DNA from: Schaalia sp. lx-260 | GTDB taxonomy: Bacteria; Actinomycetota; Actinomycetes; Actinomycetales; Actinomycetaceae | Direction: 5' to 3' | Length of the DNA stretch: 64,000 bases | Assembly (NCBI RefSeq): GCF_021083645.1 | Contig: NZ_JAJNRQ010000005.1 | Coordinates: forward strand, 1 to 64,000 | Shown here: positions 9,999-19,085 of the stretch, in pieces | Layout: the number at the start of each line of letters is the position of its first letter | How positions within the stretch are numbered: the stretch's first letter is position 1 | Position numbers and translations under genes: made by a program | The notes under the pieces: model-generated | Databases searched by the model: none | The model's input: only the letters and a program-made list of their open reading frames with translations | What the model was told of the DNA's origin: nothing

Positions 9999-11084
9999 TC
10001 AGTGACCCTTTCCGTAAAGTCCGAACTGCTGGGAGAAACGCACATCTCCTTCAACAATGTCATGCATATCTGCGATACCGTGACGCAACATCAATGTGCG
10101 CTCCAGTCCCATACCGAAAGCAAAACCTGTGTATTCTTGCGGGTCAATGCCATTTGCTTGAAGAACATTCGGGTTGACCATGCCGCAGCCACCCCATTCA
10201 ATCCAACCGGCACCCCCCTTTTTCTGAGGGAACCACAGATCCATTTCGGCACTGGGTTCTGTGAATGGGAAAAAGCTTGGCCGTAAACGTGTTTTCGCCT
10301 CAGGGCCAAACATTGCACGAGCAAAATGGTCTAGCACCCCTTTAAGGTGAGCCATCGTCAAGCCTCGGTCGACAGCTAAACCTTCAATTTGATGGAAAAC
10401 AGGTGTATGGGTTGCATCTAAAGCATCTGAACGGAATACTTTCCCCGGACAGGCCACGTACAGTGGGACCCCCCGTGAAAGCATGGCACGAGATTGGACT
10501 GGGGAGGTATGAGTACGCATCACAAGATGCCCGTCCTCAGGTTGCTTACCACCAATCGTTGCACCATCAACATAAAAGGTATCCTGCATTTGCCGCGCAG
10601 GATGATCGATGTCGAAGTTTAACGAATCAAAGTTAAACCACTCATGTTCAATTTCAGGGCCTTCAGCAATCCCCCACCCCATAGCAGTAAAGAAATCCGC
10701 TATGTCTTCCATCAATGTTTCTAATGGGTGACGTGCTCCCACAGGGTAACGATCTGTTGTAACTGTAACATCAACGGCTTCTTCTACAAGGACACGTGCT
10801 TCATGTTCTGCCTGCAAAATTTCTTCACGAGCTTTCAAAGCTTCATTCAGAACTTTGCGTGCTCCCCCTAAAAGACGTCCAGCAAGACCTCGGTCACTGG
10901 GATCTAAAGAACCAATAGTGCGATTAGCTATAACAAGAGCCGCATTATCCCCAAAAAGTGCTGCACGCACCTCTTTGAGTTGCACCAAATCTGCACTTTG
11001 AGTGATATCTGCTAATCCTTGAGTTACAACTGCATCTACTGCATCTTTATCAAGCGGATTGAGGTTAGGAGAAGTCTGGTCCAT
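9999..11084 (-). CDS. pheS: Phenylalanyl-tRNA synthetase alpha subunit
   Basis: Catalytic subunit of PheRS, class II fold (361 aa). Visible class II motifs include the motif 2 region [20 protein letters not shown] and the motif 3 region [18 protein letters not shown] near the C-terminus. The first 90 residues form the coiled-coil tRNA-binding arm. It is followed almost directly by pheT. The 218 bases upstream to panB (11085-11302) show no open frame of interest and no T-box-like leader was recognised. They probably hold the promoter. Confidence 0.97.
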   Translation of the reverse strand: MDQTSPNLNPLDKDAVDAVVTQGLADITQSADLVQLKEVRAALFGDNAALVIANRTIGSLDPSDRGLAGRLLGGARKVLNEALKAREEILQAEHEARVLVEEAVDVTVTTDRYPVGARHPLETLMEDIADFFTAMGWGIAEGPEIEHEWFNFDSLNFDIDHPARQMQDTFYVDGATIGGKQPEDGHLVMRTHTSPVQSRAMLSRGVPLYVACPGKVFRSDALDATHTPVFHQIEGLAVDRGLTMAHLKGVLDHFARAMFGPEAKTRLRPSFFPFTEPSAEMDLWFPQKKGGAGWIEWGGCGMVNPNVLQANGIDPQEYTGFAFGMGLERTLMLRHGIADMHDIVEGDVRFSQQFGLYGKGH

Positions 11085-11302
11085 TTCCTGCTTCCTCGGT
11101 CATTGTTTTTCGTACCGTCACTTTCATGACGCGCCCACGCCATCATAGTGCGAATAACATTTTTCAGCGCATATGGTTCATTCGACGAAATAGCACATAC
11201 CCCTGATTCATACTAACAAGCGCCACTGACTTCGCCTCTGCACACACGTACAGCACAACTATGACAGCACACGCCCAAAATAGTTCATCCCCAGAATTCG
11301 CT

Positions 11303-12130
11303 CTACTGTTCTTTATAGTGCCCCTGAGCAGGAAAAGAACCTTCACGAACAGCCGACACATACGCAGAAGCAGCTAGACGCAAAGACTCCCCGATTTCAC
11401 CGAAACGTTTCACGAAAGAAGGAGCCCACGATCCCATACCTGCCATATCTGACCACACCAGCACCTGCCCATCAGTATGCGGGCCTGCACCAATACCGAT
11501 TGTGGGAATACGTAGTTCTTCTGTGATCTGTCGTGCGAGATCAGCCGGCACCATTTCTAAAACAATCGCACAAGCACCTGCTTCTTGAAGGGCGTGCGCG
11601 TCTTCACGCAAAATGCGTCCAGTATCTCCACGTCCCTGCATACGAGGCCCTCCGAGCGTGTTTTCGGATTGCGGAGTGTACCCTAAATGACCGATAACAG
11701 GAATGCCTCCCTGAACGAGGGTCTGTACTGCCTGCGTGCGGGCAGCCCCGCCTTCCAGTTTGACAGCATGAGCGCCCGCTTTCATTAAACGCACAGCATG
11801 TGTGTATGCAGTGAATGCATCTGCTTCATACGTACCAAAAGGCATATCAGCCACCACCATGACATGTCGAGTAGAACGCGCAACAGCTCCCGTTGCTCGT
11901 TCCATATCTTCAAGGGTGACAGGTAGGGTCGAATCGTACCCAAGGACCGTGTTCCCAAGGGAATCCCCTACAAGAAGCACATCAATACCCGCGTCTTCAA
12001 GAATTGGCGCGATCAATGCGTCATATGCCGTCAACATGGTGATGGGCTGGCCCTTTTCTTTTGCCTGAGCAAAATGCTGAATACGGAAACGACTGCACGT
12101 TGTATTCGATGGCATTTCGTGGTGGGACAT
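11303..12130 (-). CDS. panB: 3-methyl-2-oxobutanoate hydroxymethyltransferase
   Basis: First committed step of pantothenate and CoA synthesis: transfers a hydroxymethyl group from methylene-tetrahydrofolate to 2-oxoisovalerate, giving ketopantoate. The 275-aa TIM-barrel protein has TMLTAYDALIAPILEDAG and the metal-binding VGDSLGNTVLGY near residue 50. KLEGGAA and the catalytic Glu in IVLEMVP follow. An ATG at 12130 preceded by GGAGAG at a good distance is preferred over the longer frame from 12172. The gene stands alone and is divergent from map. coaE, the last CoA step, is also in this window but not adjacent. Confidence 0.96.
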   Translation of the reverse strand: MSHHEMPSNTTCSRFRIQHFAQAKEKGQPITMLTAYDALIAPILEDAGIDVLLVGDSLGNTVLGYDSTLPVTLEDMERATGAVARSTRHVMVVADMPFGTYEADAFTAYTHAVRLMKAGAHAVKLEGGAARTQAVQTLVQGGIPVIGHLGYTPQSENTLGGPRMQGRGDTGRILREDAHALQEAGACAIVLEMVPADLARQITEELRIPTIGIGAGPHTDGQVLVWSDMAGMGSWAPSFVKRFGEIGESLRLAASAYVSAVREGSFPAQGHYKEQ

Positions 12131-12350
12131 AGCTCTCTCTCCATTCATTACGTAGGTCAGCGGCACACGCACTGCTTTTCCTGTGTGCTAACAGGGTACG
12201 CCACAATATTTTCCTCAACCATAGGAAAGCTAGGTCCCATGCTCCTTGTAGGCAGCACGCCGTAAGCATAAAAATACGAACACGTATCAAACACTTCACT
12301 TTGTTTCATGTGAATAAGACAGGCAAGACGAAGAAACGTATTCTGGACAT

Positions 12351-13247
12351 ATGATGTCTACTGCTGATCGTCCGTGTCGTGCTCCCCTAGGTAATCTCAC
12401 CGCAGGAAAAGTATCCCCTATACGCCATGTCCCAGAACATATTGCGCGCCCTGAATATATGTTCCACGATGGCCCTGAAGTAGTCACCGCCTCGGATATT
12501 AAAGATACGGAAACTATTGAACGCATAGCCGTTGCTGGTGCTTTAGCAGCCCAAGCTCTCGTAGAAGTCGGATCAGCTATTACTCCTGGCATCACCACTG
12601 ATGAACTTGATCGTATAGGTCATGAGTTCCTTATTGACAACGGGGCTTATCCTTCTTGTCTGGGATATATGGGATTTCCCAAGTCATTATGTACCTCGAT
12701 CAATGAGGTGATTTGTCATGGTATTCCCGATGATCGTCCTCTTGAAGAGGGTGACATTATCAATGTGGATATCACAGCATATGTGGATGGTGTACATGGT
12801 GATACATGTGCAATGTTTGAGGTCGGACAAGTAGACGAAGAATCGCATTTGCTTATTGAGCGTACTCGTGAGGCTCTTGCACGCGGTATTAAAGCTATTC
12901 GTCCTGGACGAGAAATTAATGTGATTGGCCGTGTCATTGAATCGTATGCTAAGCGTTTCAACTACGGTGTTGTGCGCGATTACACGGGTCATGGAGTTGG
13001 GGAGGCTTTTCATTCGGGACTTATTGTTCCTCATTACGATGCAGCTCCCGCGCATAATGAGGTCATGGAAGTTGGCATGGTTTTTACCGTGGAACCAATG
13101 TTGACCTTGGGATCTATTGATTGGGAACAATGGGATGATGATTGGACAGTCGTGACTCGTGACCGCAGTAGGAGTGCTCAATTTGAACACACTGTTGTTG
13201 TCACCGAAGATGGTGCTCGGATTTTAACTTTGCCTCACGAGGCGTAG
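12351..13247 (+). CDS. map: Methionine aminopeptidase, type I
   Basis: Removes the initiator methionine from new proteins. The 298-aa protein has a 40-residue N-terminal extension (PIRHVPEHIARPEY) of the kind seen in actinobacterial MapB proteins. The pita-bread fold follows. All five metal ligands appear to be present: two Asp in VDITAYVDGVHGDT, His in GHGVGEAFHSG, Glu in TVEPML and Glu in FEHTVVV. The substrate His is in CHGIPD. The ribosome site is weak, with two adjacent ATG codons. It is divergent from panB and followed after 252 bases by ppgK on the same strand. Confidence 0.95.
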   Translation: MMSTADRPCRAPLGNLTAGKVSPIRHVPEHIARPEYMFHDGPEVVTASDIKDTETIERIAVAGALAAQALVEVGSAITPGITTDELDRIGHEFLIDNGAYPSCLGYMGFPKSLCTSINEVICHGIPDDRPLEEGDIINVDITAYVDGVHGDTCAMFEVGQVDEESHLLIERTREALARGIKAIRPGREINVIGRVIESYAKRFNYGVVRDYTGHGVGEAFHSGLIVPHYDAAPAHNEVMEVGMVFTVEPMLTLGSIDWEQWDDDWTVVTRDRSRSAQFEHTVVVTEDGARILTLPHEA

Positions 13248-13499
13248 GTCCCCGGAGCTGTTCTTTGCTCACTCCATACGTTGATACTGTATTCAACAAA
13301 TATTTACACAACGATAAGTGAATACTTACGACGATCGTAGACATAAGTTTTTATGACGATCTTTACTCACAGATTTTCACATAACATTCGAGGATGTTGC
13401 CCGTCCCATAACAGCATATGCAGGGCTGATGAAGCGGATATGCCTCCATGTCCGTTAGGCTTGTAGCTGCTCAGATATAACACTTTTCAAGGAGAACAC
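13248..13499. other. Intergenic region map-ppgK with ppgK leader
   Basis: No coding frame was recognised in these 252 bases. They contain an AT-rich stretch with an 8-base palindrome ACGATCGT (13331-13338) between ACTTA (13324-13328) and TAAGT (13344-13348), which may be a regulatory site. The end has an excellent ribosome site (AAGGAGA) 6 bases before the ppgK ATG. No clear terminator for map was found. Confidence 0.4.
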
Positions 13500-14255
13500 A
13501 TGGCACGGTTAGCGTGTGGCATTGACATTGGCGGCTCTGGTGTAAAAGCAGCTCTTGTTGATTTAGATACGGGCGAGTTCTCAACTGATCACATCCGTAT
13601 TGAAACGCCTCGACCAGCAACTCCTGACGCGATCGCGCATGTATGTCGCCAATTGCTTGAAGGCCTCAATGTTGGGCCAGAGATTCCCGTAGGTATTGCT
13701 TTCCCTGCTCCCGTTATCAACGGAGTCATTCGTTTCATGGCGAATCTCGATGATTCTTGGGTTGGTATTGACGTCAATGAACTCATGATGCGTCATCTGG
13801 GTCGTCCTGTTTTTCCTCTCAATGACGCAGATGCCGCTGGTTTAGCTGAAGCTGTTTACGGGGCAGCACGCGGTATTCCTGGGGTCGTCATTGTGACAAC
13901 TCAGGGAACAGGTATCGGATCAGCCATTATTCTCGATGGTGTTTTAGTGCCCAATTCTGAACTCGGTCACCTTGAAATTGATGGTTATGACGCTGAAAAA
14001 CGCGCATCCGCTGGCCAAAAGACACTGCAAGGATTGGATTGGCAACAATGGGCGGATCGCTTACAGCGCTACTATTCACACGTTGAAATGCTGTTCTCAC
14101 CCGATCTTTTCGTTGTTGGTGGCGGTGTTTCTCAAAACCACGAAAAATTCATGCCTTTACTTGATTTGAAAACCCCCATGGTGCCAGCACTCTTACTTAA
14201 TACTGCTGGTATTGTCGGTGCGGCTCACTGGGCGGCTACACAGGCAGCTCGCTAA
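13500..14255 (+). CDS. ppgK: Polyphosphate glucokinase
   Basis: ROK-superfamily enzyme that phosphorylates glucose with inorganic polyphosphate, and often also ATP, as donor. The 251-aa protein has the phosphate loop GIDIGGSGVKAALVD at residue 7 and the catalytic Asp in FPLNDADAAGLAEA. TTQGTGIGSAIILDG and SELGHLEIDG follow. It lacks the Cys-rich zinc motif of other ROK kinases, as expected for PpgK, and has the short actinobacterial length. The ATG has a near-perfect AAGGAGA site. A strict polyphosphate glucokinase is typical of actinobacteria. Its transcript ends at a hairpin just downstream. Confidence 0.93.
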   Translation: MARLACGIDIGGSGVKAALVDLDTGEFSTDHIRIETPRPATPDAIAHVCRQLLEGLNVGPEIPVGIAFPAPVINGVIRFMANLDDSWVGIDVNELMMRHLGRPVFPLNDADAAGLAEAVYGAARGIPGVVIVTTQGTGIGSAIILDGVLVPNSELGHLEIDGYDAEKRASAGQKTLQGLDWQQWADRLQRYYSHVEMLFSPDLFVVGGGVSQNHEKFMPLLDLKTPMVPALLLNTAGIVGAAHWAATQAAR

Positions 14256-14282
14256 CTCACTCACTTTCAAAAAGAGAATAGC

Positions 14283-14319
14283 GCCTCGAATACACGCTTT
14301 TTATAGCCTTATTCGAGGC
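14283..14319 (+). terminator. Terminator between convergent ppgK and coaE
   Basis: 10-bp perfect arms (14283-14292 GCCTCGAATA and 14310-14319) with a 17-base loop, followed on the plus strand by CTTTTC. It lies 27 bases past the ppgK stop and a few bases past the end of coaE on the other strand, so it may serve both genes. Confidence 0.65.
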
Positions 14320-14323
14320 CTTT

Positions 14324-14992
14324 TCACTTCTGCGGTTGCAACCATTGTTTTTTTACCTGTTCAACAAGAAGTTCGAGTTCTGTTTTGCTCCCGTTATTAT
14401 CAATCCATATATGAGCAACACTCTGACGTTCTTGTCGCGATGCTTGTGTTTTTATCCGTTGTTTTGCCTCATGCATAGTCATGGAACGTTTAATTAAACG
14501 AGCGATACGAATGTTTTCAGGCGCATCGACAATAAGAACCACATCAAAAAGATGCTGCATCTGTTTTTCAACGAGTAATGGCACATCGTACACAGCACAA
14601 CCGTCATGTGGCGCAGTGGAAAGAATTTCTTCTGCCCGAGCAGCAATCAAAGGATGCGTAATATTTTCAAGCGTGCGGCGAGCAGATGAGCATCGAAAAA
14701 CCTGCTGAGCTAGAGCTGCACGATTCAGTGAAGAATCTTCATTGAGTATTCCCTCACCAAAAGCTTCAGTTATCGCAGCCAAAGCTTCACTTCCTGGGAA
14801 TACGATTTCTCGCGCAATACGGTCAGCGTCTGCAAGTAGCGCGCCTTGGGCTTTCAAAACTTGTGCAACAGTTGATTTACCTGAGCCAATCCCTCCAGAC
14901 AACCCTACACGCAAAGCACGTGTCGCAGGTTGTTCCCACGGTCGGATAAGAGTTGCCTGTGCTTGCCCAACGCGTAGATTCTGCATAAGCAT
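14324..14992 (-). CDS. coaE: Dephospho-CoA kinase
   Basis: Last step of coenzyme A synthesis: phosphorylates the 3'-hydroxyl of dephospho-CoA. The 222-aa P-loop kinase has GLSGGIGSGKSTVAQVL near residue 30, LLADADRIAREIV, and YDVPLLVEKQM in the lid/substrate region. The exact start is unsure: about 27 residues precede the canonical VGLSGG and no good ribosome site was seen for the ATG at 14992. In many actinobacteria coaE directly follows rpsA. Here it lies 17 bases after cutC, at the far end of the 9-kb sugar island, so it may be read from the island transcript or an internal promoter. Confidence 0.93.
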   Translation of the reverse strand: MLMQNLRVGQAQATLIRPWEQPATRALRVGLSGGIGSGKSTVAQVLKAQGALLADADRIAREIVFPGSEALAAITEAFGEGILNEDSSLNRAALAQQVFRCSSARRTLENITHPLIAARAEEILSTAPHDGCAVYDVPLLVEKQMQHLFDVVLIVDAPENIRIARLIKRSMTMHEAKQRIKTQASRQERQSVAHIWIDNNGSKTELELLVEQVKKQWLQPQK

Positions 14993-15009
14993 ATTTATAC
15001 ATGCTGCTT

Positions 15010-15708
15010 TTATATACGCGCATTAAAAGCACGAATACATGACACAATGCGACGTGTCTCGGTTGCATCAGTGCCACCTAACGGATGGGGAGCACGCATA
15101 TGCACCTGAGGCGTTCCCGTTTGGCGCATGACATCAACAACATTGTGAGCACGTAAACCACCAGAAGCTATGATGTGCAGACGATTATCAGCTTGTTCTA
15201 CAAGAGCACGTAAAGCATTCACATCCGCATTGCTTGGGTGTCCTCCTGTTGTTAAAACATGCTGATATCCAGCATCAATAAGGGTTTCTAGTCCTTCTGT
15301 TAATGAAGGAATGCAGTCAAAAGCACGATGAAAGGTCAAAGGACACTCACCTGCGGCTTCACGAAAACTCTGCACCGCTTCATGATCTATATGCCCATCC
15401 TCACGCAAAGCCCCTACAACAAAACCACAGGAAACAGCAGATCCCTGTGTGAAAGAACGGATCTTCCCTATTTCGTCAATGATTTCTTTGATTTCGTCTT
15501 TTGAATATACGAAATCACCTCCACGTGAGCGCACCATAATCTGTATCCCGCTTGGGGGCGCCACAGGCAGTGAAGCCATAATTATTTCTTTTGAAGGAGT
15601 CAGACCGCCAATGTCTAATCGGCTGCATAGTTCAACGCGATCAGCACCCGCATCACGTGCGATACGTACACCCGCGGTATCTTCAACACATATTTCGATC
15701 AGAGTCAT
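15010..15708 (-). CDS. cutC: CutC family TIM-barrel protein
   Basis: A 232-aa protein of the CutC family, with MTLIEICVEDTAGVRIARD at the start, then DRVELCSRLDIGGLTPS, IMVRSRGGDF, LTFHRAFD, LTTGGHPS and ASGGLRAHNV. The fold is a TIM barrel. The family was named for copper tolerance in E. coli, but that role is weakly supported. No copper gene is nearby here. The start at 15708 is set by AGGAG 8 bases upstream and gives a 26-base overlap with the ROK kinase gene. It is the last gene of the sugar operon, so a catabolic or sugar-phosphate role is a reasonable inference. Confidence 0.88.
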   Translation of the reverse strand: MTLIEICVEDTAGVRIARDAGADRVELCSRLDIGGLTPSKEIIMASLPVAPPSGIQIMVRSRGGDFVYSKDEIKEIIDEIGKIRSFTQGSAVSCGFVVGALREDGHIDHEAVQSFREAAGECPLTFHRAFDCIPSLTEGLETLIDAGYQHVLTTGGHPSNADVNALRALVEQADNRLHIIASGGLRAHNVVDVMRQTGTPQVHMRAPHPLGGTDATETRRIVSCIRAFNARI

Positions 15709-16615
15709 GTCCCCACTCCTTATATGCTGTTGATCCTGTGAGTTTGCATGCCAAAGCAACGGCACCCCACATTCCCGCCATAGCGCCCATACGTGCGGCA
15801 CAAATATACGGTGATTCACGCCAAGAAAGCATTTCAGAAAGTCGTGTACGTAATGGTGTAAAAAGGTCTTCGCCCGCTTGAGAAAGCCCCCCTCCAATAA
15901 TGAAGGTTTGCGGATCGAAAATAAGGGTAAGATGCGTTAAGGAAAGAGCTAAGGCGTCCACTGCTGTCATCCACACATCATCAGCGATAGGATCTTGACC
16001 TAAGCGATTCTGAATTTCACGCACGCCGATATCATGTGTGGTTTTTTGGTGGTAGCGGCGAGCAATCCCCCTTGCTGATGCATACACTTCAAGGCATCCT
16101 TTTTGACCGCAATTACATTGCTCACCATTGGGTATGACTGGGGTATGTCCTATTTCACCTGCGGAAAATGTGTGTCCTTCCCACATTGACTGTGCGATAT
16201 ACAGTGCCGCAGAAATCCCTGTTCCAATCGGGATCATCACGAAAGAATTCGTGTTTTTCCCTGCACCCATTACCGCTTCTGCAAAACCAGTGCTACGCCC
16301 ATCATGACCAAGACAAGCGGGCAGACCTGTTGCTGTACTCAGTAATTCAGTTAAACGGGTGTGTCTGAGGTTCAGGTTAGCCGCATAAATAACTTCCCCC
16401 TGTTTCTCATCGATAATACCCGGGCAGATCACACCAATCGAACAGATCTGCGGATGTTGCTTTAACACAGATAAAGCAACATTTATGACCTGTTGTGTTA
16501 CCGATGCTGCGCATGTGGCCTCTTGGCCTCGGGAAAGTACATTGCCTTCGGCAGTAACAATCATCCACTTTATTGATGTGCCGCCAATGTCTATCCCCAT
16601 ATATGCGTTATTCAT
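15683..16615 (-). CDS. ROK family sugar kinase
   Basis: Probable cytoplasmic ATP-dependent hexose or amino-sugar kinase (310 aa). It has the ATP phosphate loop GIDIGGTSIKWMIV at residue 8, the catalytic Asp within GHDGRSTGFAEA (about residue 104), the ROK loop IPIGTGISAALY, the GEIGH motif and the zinc site CNCGQKGCLE near residue 168. There is no N-terminal helix-turn-helix, so it is an enzyme and not a repressor. The substrate could be glucose, N-acetylglucosamine or a similar sugar released by the fucosidase, but sequence alone does not decide. It overlaps the M81 gene by 4 bases (ATGA) and cutC by 26, so the three are likely translated together. Confidence 0.88.
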   Translation of the reverse strand: MNNAYMGIDIGGTSIKWMIVTAEGNVLSRGQEATCAASVTQQVINVALSVLKQHPQICSIGVICPGIIDEKQGEVIYAANLNLRHTRLTELLSTATGLPACLGHDGRSTGFAEAVMGAGKNTNSFVMIPIGTGISAALYIAQSMWEGHTFSAGEIGHTPVIPNGEQCNCGQKGCLEVYASARGIARRYHQKTTHDIGVREIQNRLGQDPIADDVWMTAVDALALSLTHLTLIFDPQTFIIGGGLSQAGEDLFTPLRTRLSEMLSWRESPYICAARMGAMAGMWGAVALACKLTGSTAYKEWGHDSDRNMC

Positions 16616-18069
16616 TGCGATACGAGCCTCGCATGAATAGGCGTTTCAAAACCTTGGTCGAAAGGTACCATTGGTCGCTCAATTTTTTGGTGTCCTAAAC
16701 GCACAAGATCTTGGTCTACTCCTCCTGGTGTCAGGGCCATACGCCAATCACGTTGCGCATTGTAGAGATCCGGTTCAAGGTATCCCATTTTGACAACAAC
16801 AACATCTACGTGCCGTACATCCAGATTTAAGCGAGCAAATTGCTGATGTGTCGTGTATTGATTTCGTCGGCTCGTAATAATTACCGTTAAGCCTCCTGTG
16901 CGAACTGCTGCTGTATGCCCGCCATCTGGATCATCAACTAAAGCTTCAACAATTCCGTTGATAGCTTGAGGTCCTGGTTCACGCCGATCAATATGACCGC
17001 CCACGTGGATATCAACCTGTTCCCCTACGCCTTTTTCCCAACAGATAGCGACAGCTTCAGGGTCCACAATTGAGGCATGAATGACACGCAGAGTGTGGTT
17101 TTGAACAGGTTCCCATGCGCATAAAGCTGATAAAGCCGCCGTTACGTCATTGGCGCCCCCTGCTCCGGGGTTATCTCCTGAATCTGAGATAAAAGTAGGC
17201 CGCTTGGCGGTCAAAGCCCACTCTAAACATTCCTGCATACTTCCCACAGGAGCAACGAAGCAAAACTCGTCACGCGCGTCCCAGAAAGCACGTCCTATTC
17301 GTTCAGCTTGTTCTTTCACTACTGTTGCGTCGTCACCGTAGATAACAACAGCGCCTTTACAGCGCGGCTGGTCAGCCCATGCAAAACCAATCCAAATCCC
17401 TCCATCTGTTACACCAGGAAGGGCCTCTGCCTCGTACATCATGTCGTACAGGCTGCGCGCAGGCTCCATACGTGTTGATGTTTTTTCTCCCGGCAAAAGA
17501 ACTGGAACATGAACGAGTGCCTTTGCGGGTTTCTTCCCTCCTGCTACAACACAATTCACAAGGTTATGTGCAGCTCTTTCACGTGATTCAAGAGCATCCT
17601 CATGCGGAGCTTTCCTGTAGCATGTCATTAAATCGCAAGAATCAAAAAGGACATCAGACACATTTCCATGTAAGTCCATTGATGCAGAAACCACCACCGT
17701 GCTACCGATAACCTCTCGAATAGCTGTAATGAGATCACCTTCGGCATCATCCATACCTTCCACACTCATGGCACCATGAATGTCAAAGAAAAGCCCTTCG
17801 ATCTGCCCTATTTCGCGCAGCCCTGCGATGATTTCTTCTTTCCATGACTCGTAAGCCTCCCGTTGTACAACACCGCCGGGTAAGGCGCGTGCGTGCAAAA
17901 TCGGAATCCATTCCACTTGCCGAGCCCACGGATCATTACGCCATGAGTATCGGTTTATCAGTGTTTCGCCGCGAGTGACTATGAAATCATCGGCACTCGA
18001 TATGTAGGGGGTAAATGTGGATGATTCAATATGGATACCGCATATGGCAATGCGCGGAATGTTACACAT
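16612..18069 (-). CDS. M81 family (MlrC-like) metallopeptidase
   Basis: Protein of 485 aa in the M81 family, named after microcystinase C (MlrC). The N-terminal domain starts with IAICGIHIESSTFTPY, where the Glu is a likely zinc ligand. It continues with GLFFDIHGAMSVEG and ASMDLHGNVSD (Asp and His ligands, about residue 135). The C-terminal MlrC domain has ISDSGDNPGAGGANDVTAAL. No signal peptide is seen, so it is cytoplasmic. MlrC cleaves small linear peptides, and most M81 proteins have unknown substrates. The ATG has GAGGAA just upstream. Its place in a sugar import operon suggests it acts on an imported conjugate. That is inference. Confidence 0.85.
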   Translation of the reverse strand: MCNIPRIAICGIHIESSTFTPYISSADDFIVTRGETLINRYSWRNDPWARQVEWIPILHARALPGGVVQREAYESWKEEIIAGLREIGQIEGLFFDIHGAMSVEGMDDAEGDLITAIREVIGSTVVVSASMDLHGNVSDVLFDSCDLMTCYRKAPHEDALESRERAAHNLVNCVVAGGKKPAKALVHVPVLLPGEKTSTRMEPARSLYDMMYEAEALPGVTDGGIWIGFAWADQPRCKGAVVIYGDDATVVKEQAERIGRAFWDARDEFCFVAPVGSMQECLEWALTAKRPTFISDSGDNPGAGGANDVTAALSALCAWEPVQNHTLRVIHASIVDPEAVAICWEKGVGEQVDIHVGGHIDRREPGPQAINGIVEALVDDPDGGHTAAVRTGGLTVIITSRRNQYTTHQQFARLNLDVRHVDVVVVKMGYLEPDLYNAQRDWRMALTPGGVDQDLVRLGHQKIERPMVPFDQGFETPIHARLVSQ

Positions 18070-18149
18070 ACTTTCCTCAGCTAAAAAATAAATTATTTTG
18101 TTACATGAACACGTATATTAAATACGCGTAGCTTATAAATATTTCTCAA

Positions 18150-19085
18150 TTAACGACCTCCCATACCTGACATGGCAATACCTTTAATCAGGTGTTTTTG
18201 CAGTGCGATTACAAGAATGGTTGTCGGAACCATTGACACAATTGAAGCCGCTATTTGCAAATCAATTCGAGTACCCTCTTGTGTTGAAAAAGAGGCAAGA
18301 CCAATAGGCAAAGTTCCTAAATTCGCATAGTCAACGGTGACGATGAGCGGCCATAAGTATGAATTCCAAAAACCCATAAAAGTAAAAACTGCCAATACTG
18401 CAATAGCAGATTTTGTGAGAGGAAGAATTACTTGAATAAAAGTTCTCAGTGGACCAGCTCCGTCCACCCGTGCTGCTTCTTCTAGTTCAAAAGGAATTCC
18501 CCTCATAAATTGTCGCATAAGGAAAGTACCGAAAGCTCCGAAAGCAAAGGGGAAAATAAGGGCCTGATATGTGTTCACCCATCCGAATTTTTGCATCAGA
18601 ATAAACATGGGGATCACAAGAACCTCAACCGGAATCATCATTGTCCCGAGGAACAATAGAAAAGCGGTATCTCGCCCCCTCCAGCGCAAACGTGAGAAAG
18701 CGTATCCGGCAGTTGAGGAAACAATAATTACAATCACTGTTCCTAAAAGTGCGACGAGGAATGAATTAAGAATGTACCTTACAAAAGGAGCATATGTAAA
18801 TACATCAACATAGTTGCTCCATCGAAGTTCTTTTCCAAAAAGAGAAGGCGGAACAGAATACACTTCATCTTTATGTTTAAGTGAGGAAAAGAAAGCGTAA
18901 ATCAAAGGTGCTGCAAAAAAGAAAGCTGCAATGCATACAACTATGTGGGAAAGAATATCTTTAATTCTCGATGGCTCACCACCAAGTAATCCCACATTCG
19001 ATAAAGAATCTTTTGTTTTATGGCGGGATGGCACCTGAGAAATACCATTATGAGGAGCCATTACATCTTTATTTTCAGACTTCAT
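18150..19085 (-). CDS. Carbohydrate ABC transporter permease (MalG type)
   Basis: Inner-membrane permease of a CUT1 sugar importer (311 aa). Six membrane segments are visible after a 45-residue hydrophilic N-terminus. The cytoplasmic EAA loop reads EAARVDGAGPLRTFIQVILP at about residue 205. The C-terminus ends with the usual LIKGIAMSGMGGR-like stretch of this subfamily. It overlaps the other permease gene by 11 bases, so the two are coupled. No ATP-binding subunit is encoded in the cluster. Actinobacterial CUT1 systems often share one MsiK-type ATPase encoded elsewhere. An 80-base gap separates it from the M81 gene. Confidence 0.93.
   Translation of the reverse strand: MKSENKDVMAPHNGISQVPSRHKTKDSLSNVGLLGGEPSRIKDILSHIVVCIAAFFFAAPLIYAFFSSLKHKDEVYSVPPSLFGKELRWSNYVDVFTYAPFVRYILNSFLVALLGTVIVIIVSSTAGYAFSRLRWRGRDTAFLLFLGTMMIPVEVLVIPMFILMQKFGWVNTYQALIFPFAFGAFGTFLMRQFMRGIPFELEEAARVDGAGPLRTFIQVILPLTKSAIAVLAVFTFMGFWNSYLWPLIVTVDYANLGTLPIGLASFSTQEGTRIDLQIAASIVSMVPTTILVIALQKHLIKGIAMSGMGGR

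Noticed and set aside
10002-11302. T-box or leader-peptide control of pheST
   Set aside because: No T-box conserved bulge, specifier stem or Phe-rich short frame was seen upstream of pheS.
12687-13190. 167-codon minus-strand frame opposite map
   Set aside because: It is the mirror of a clear methionine aminopeptidase with intact metal ligands. The frame has no ribosome site or family pattern.
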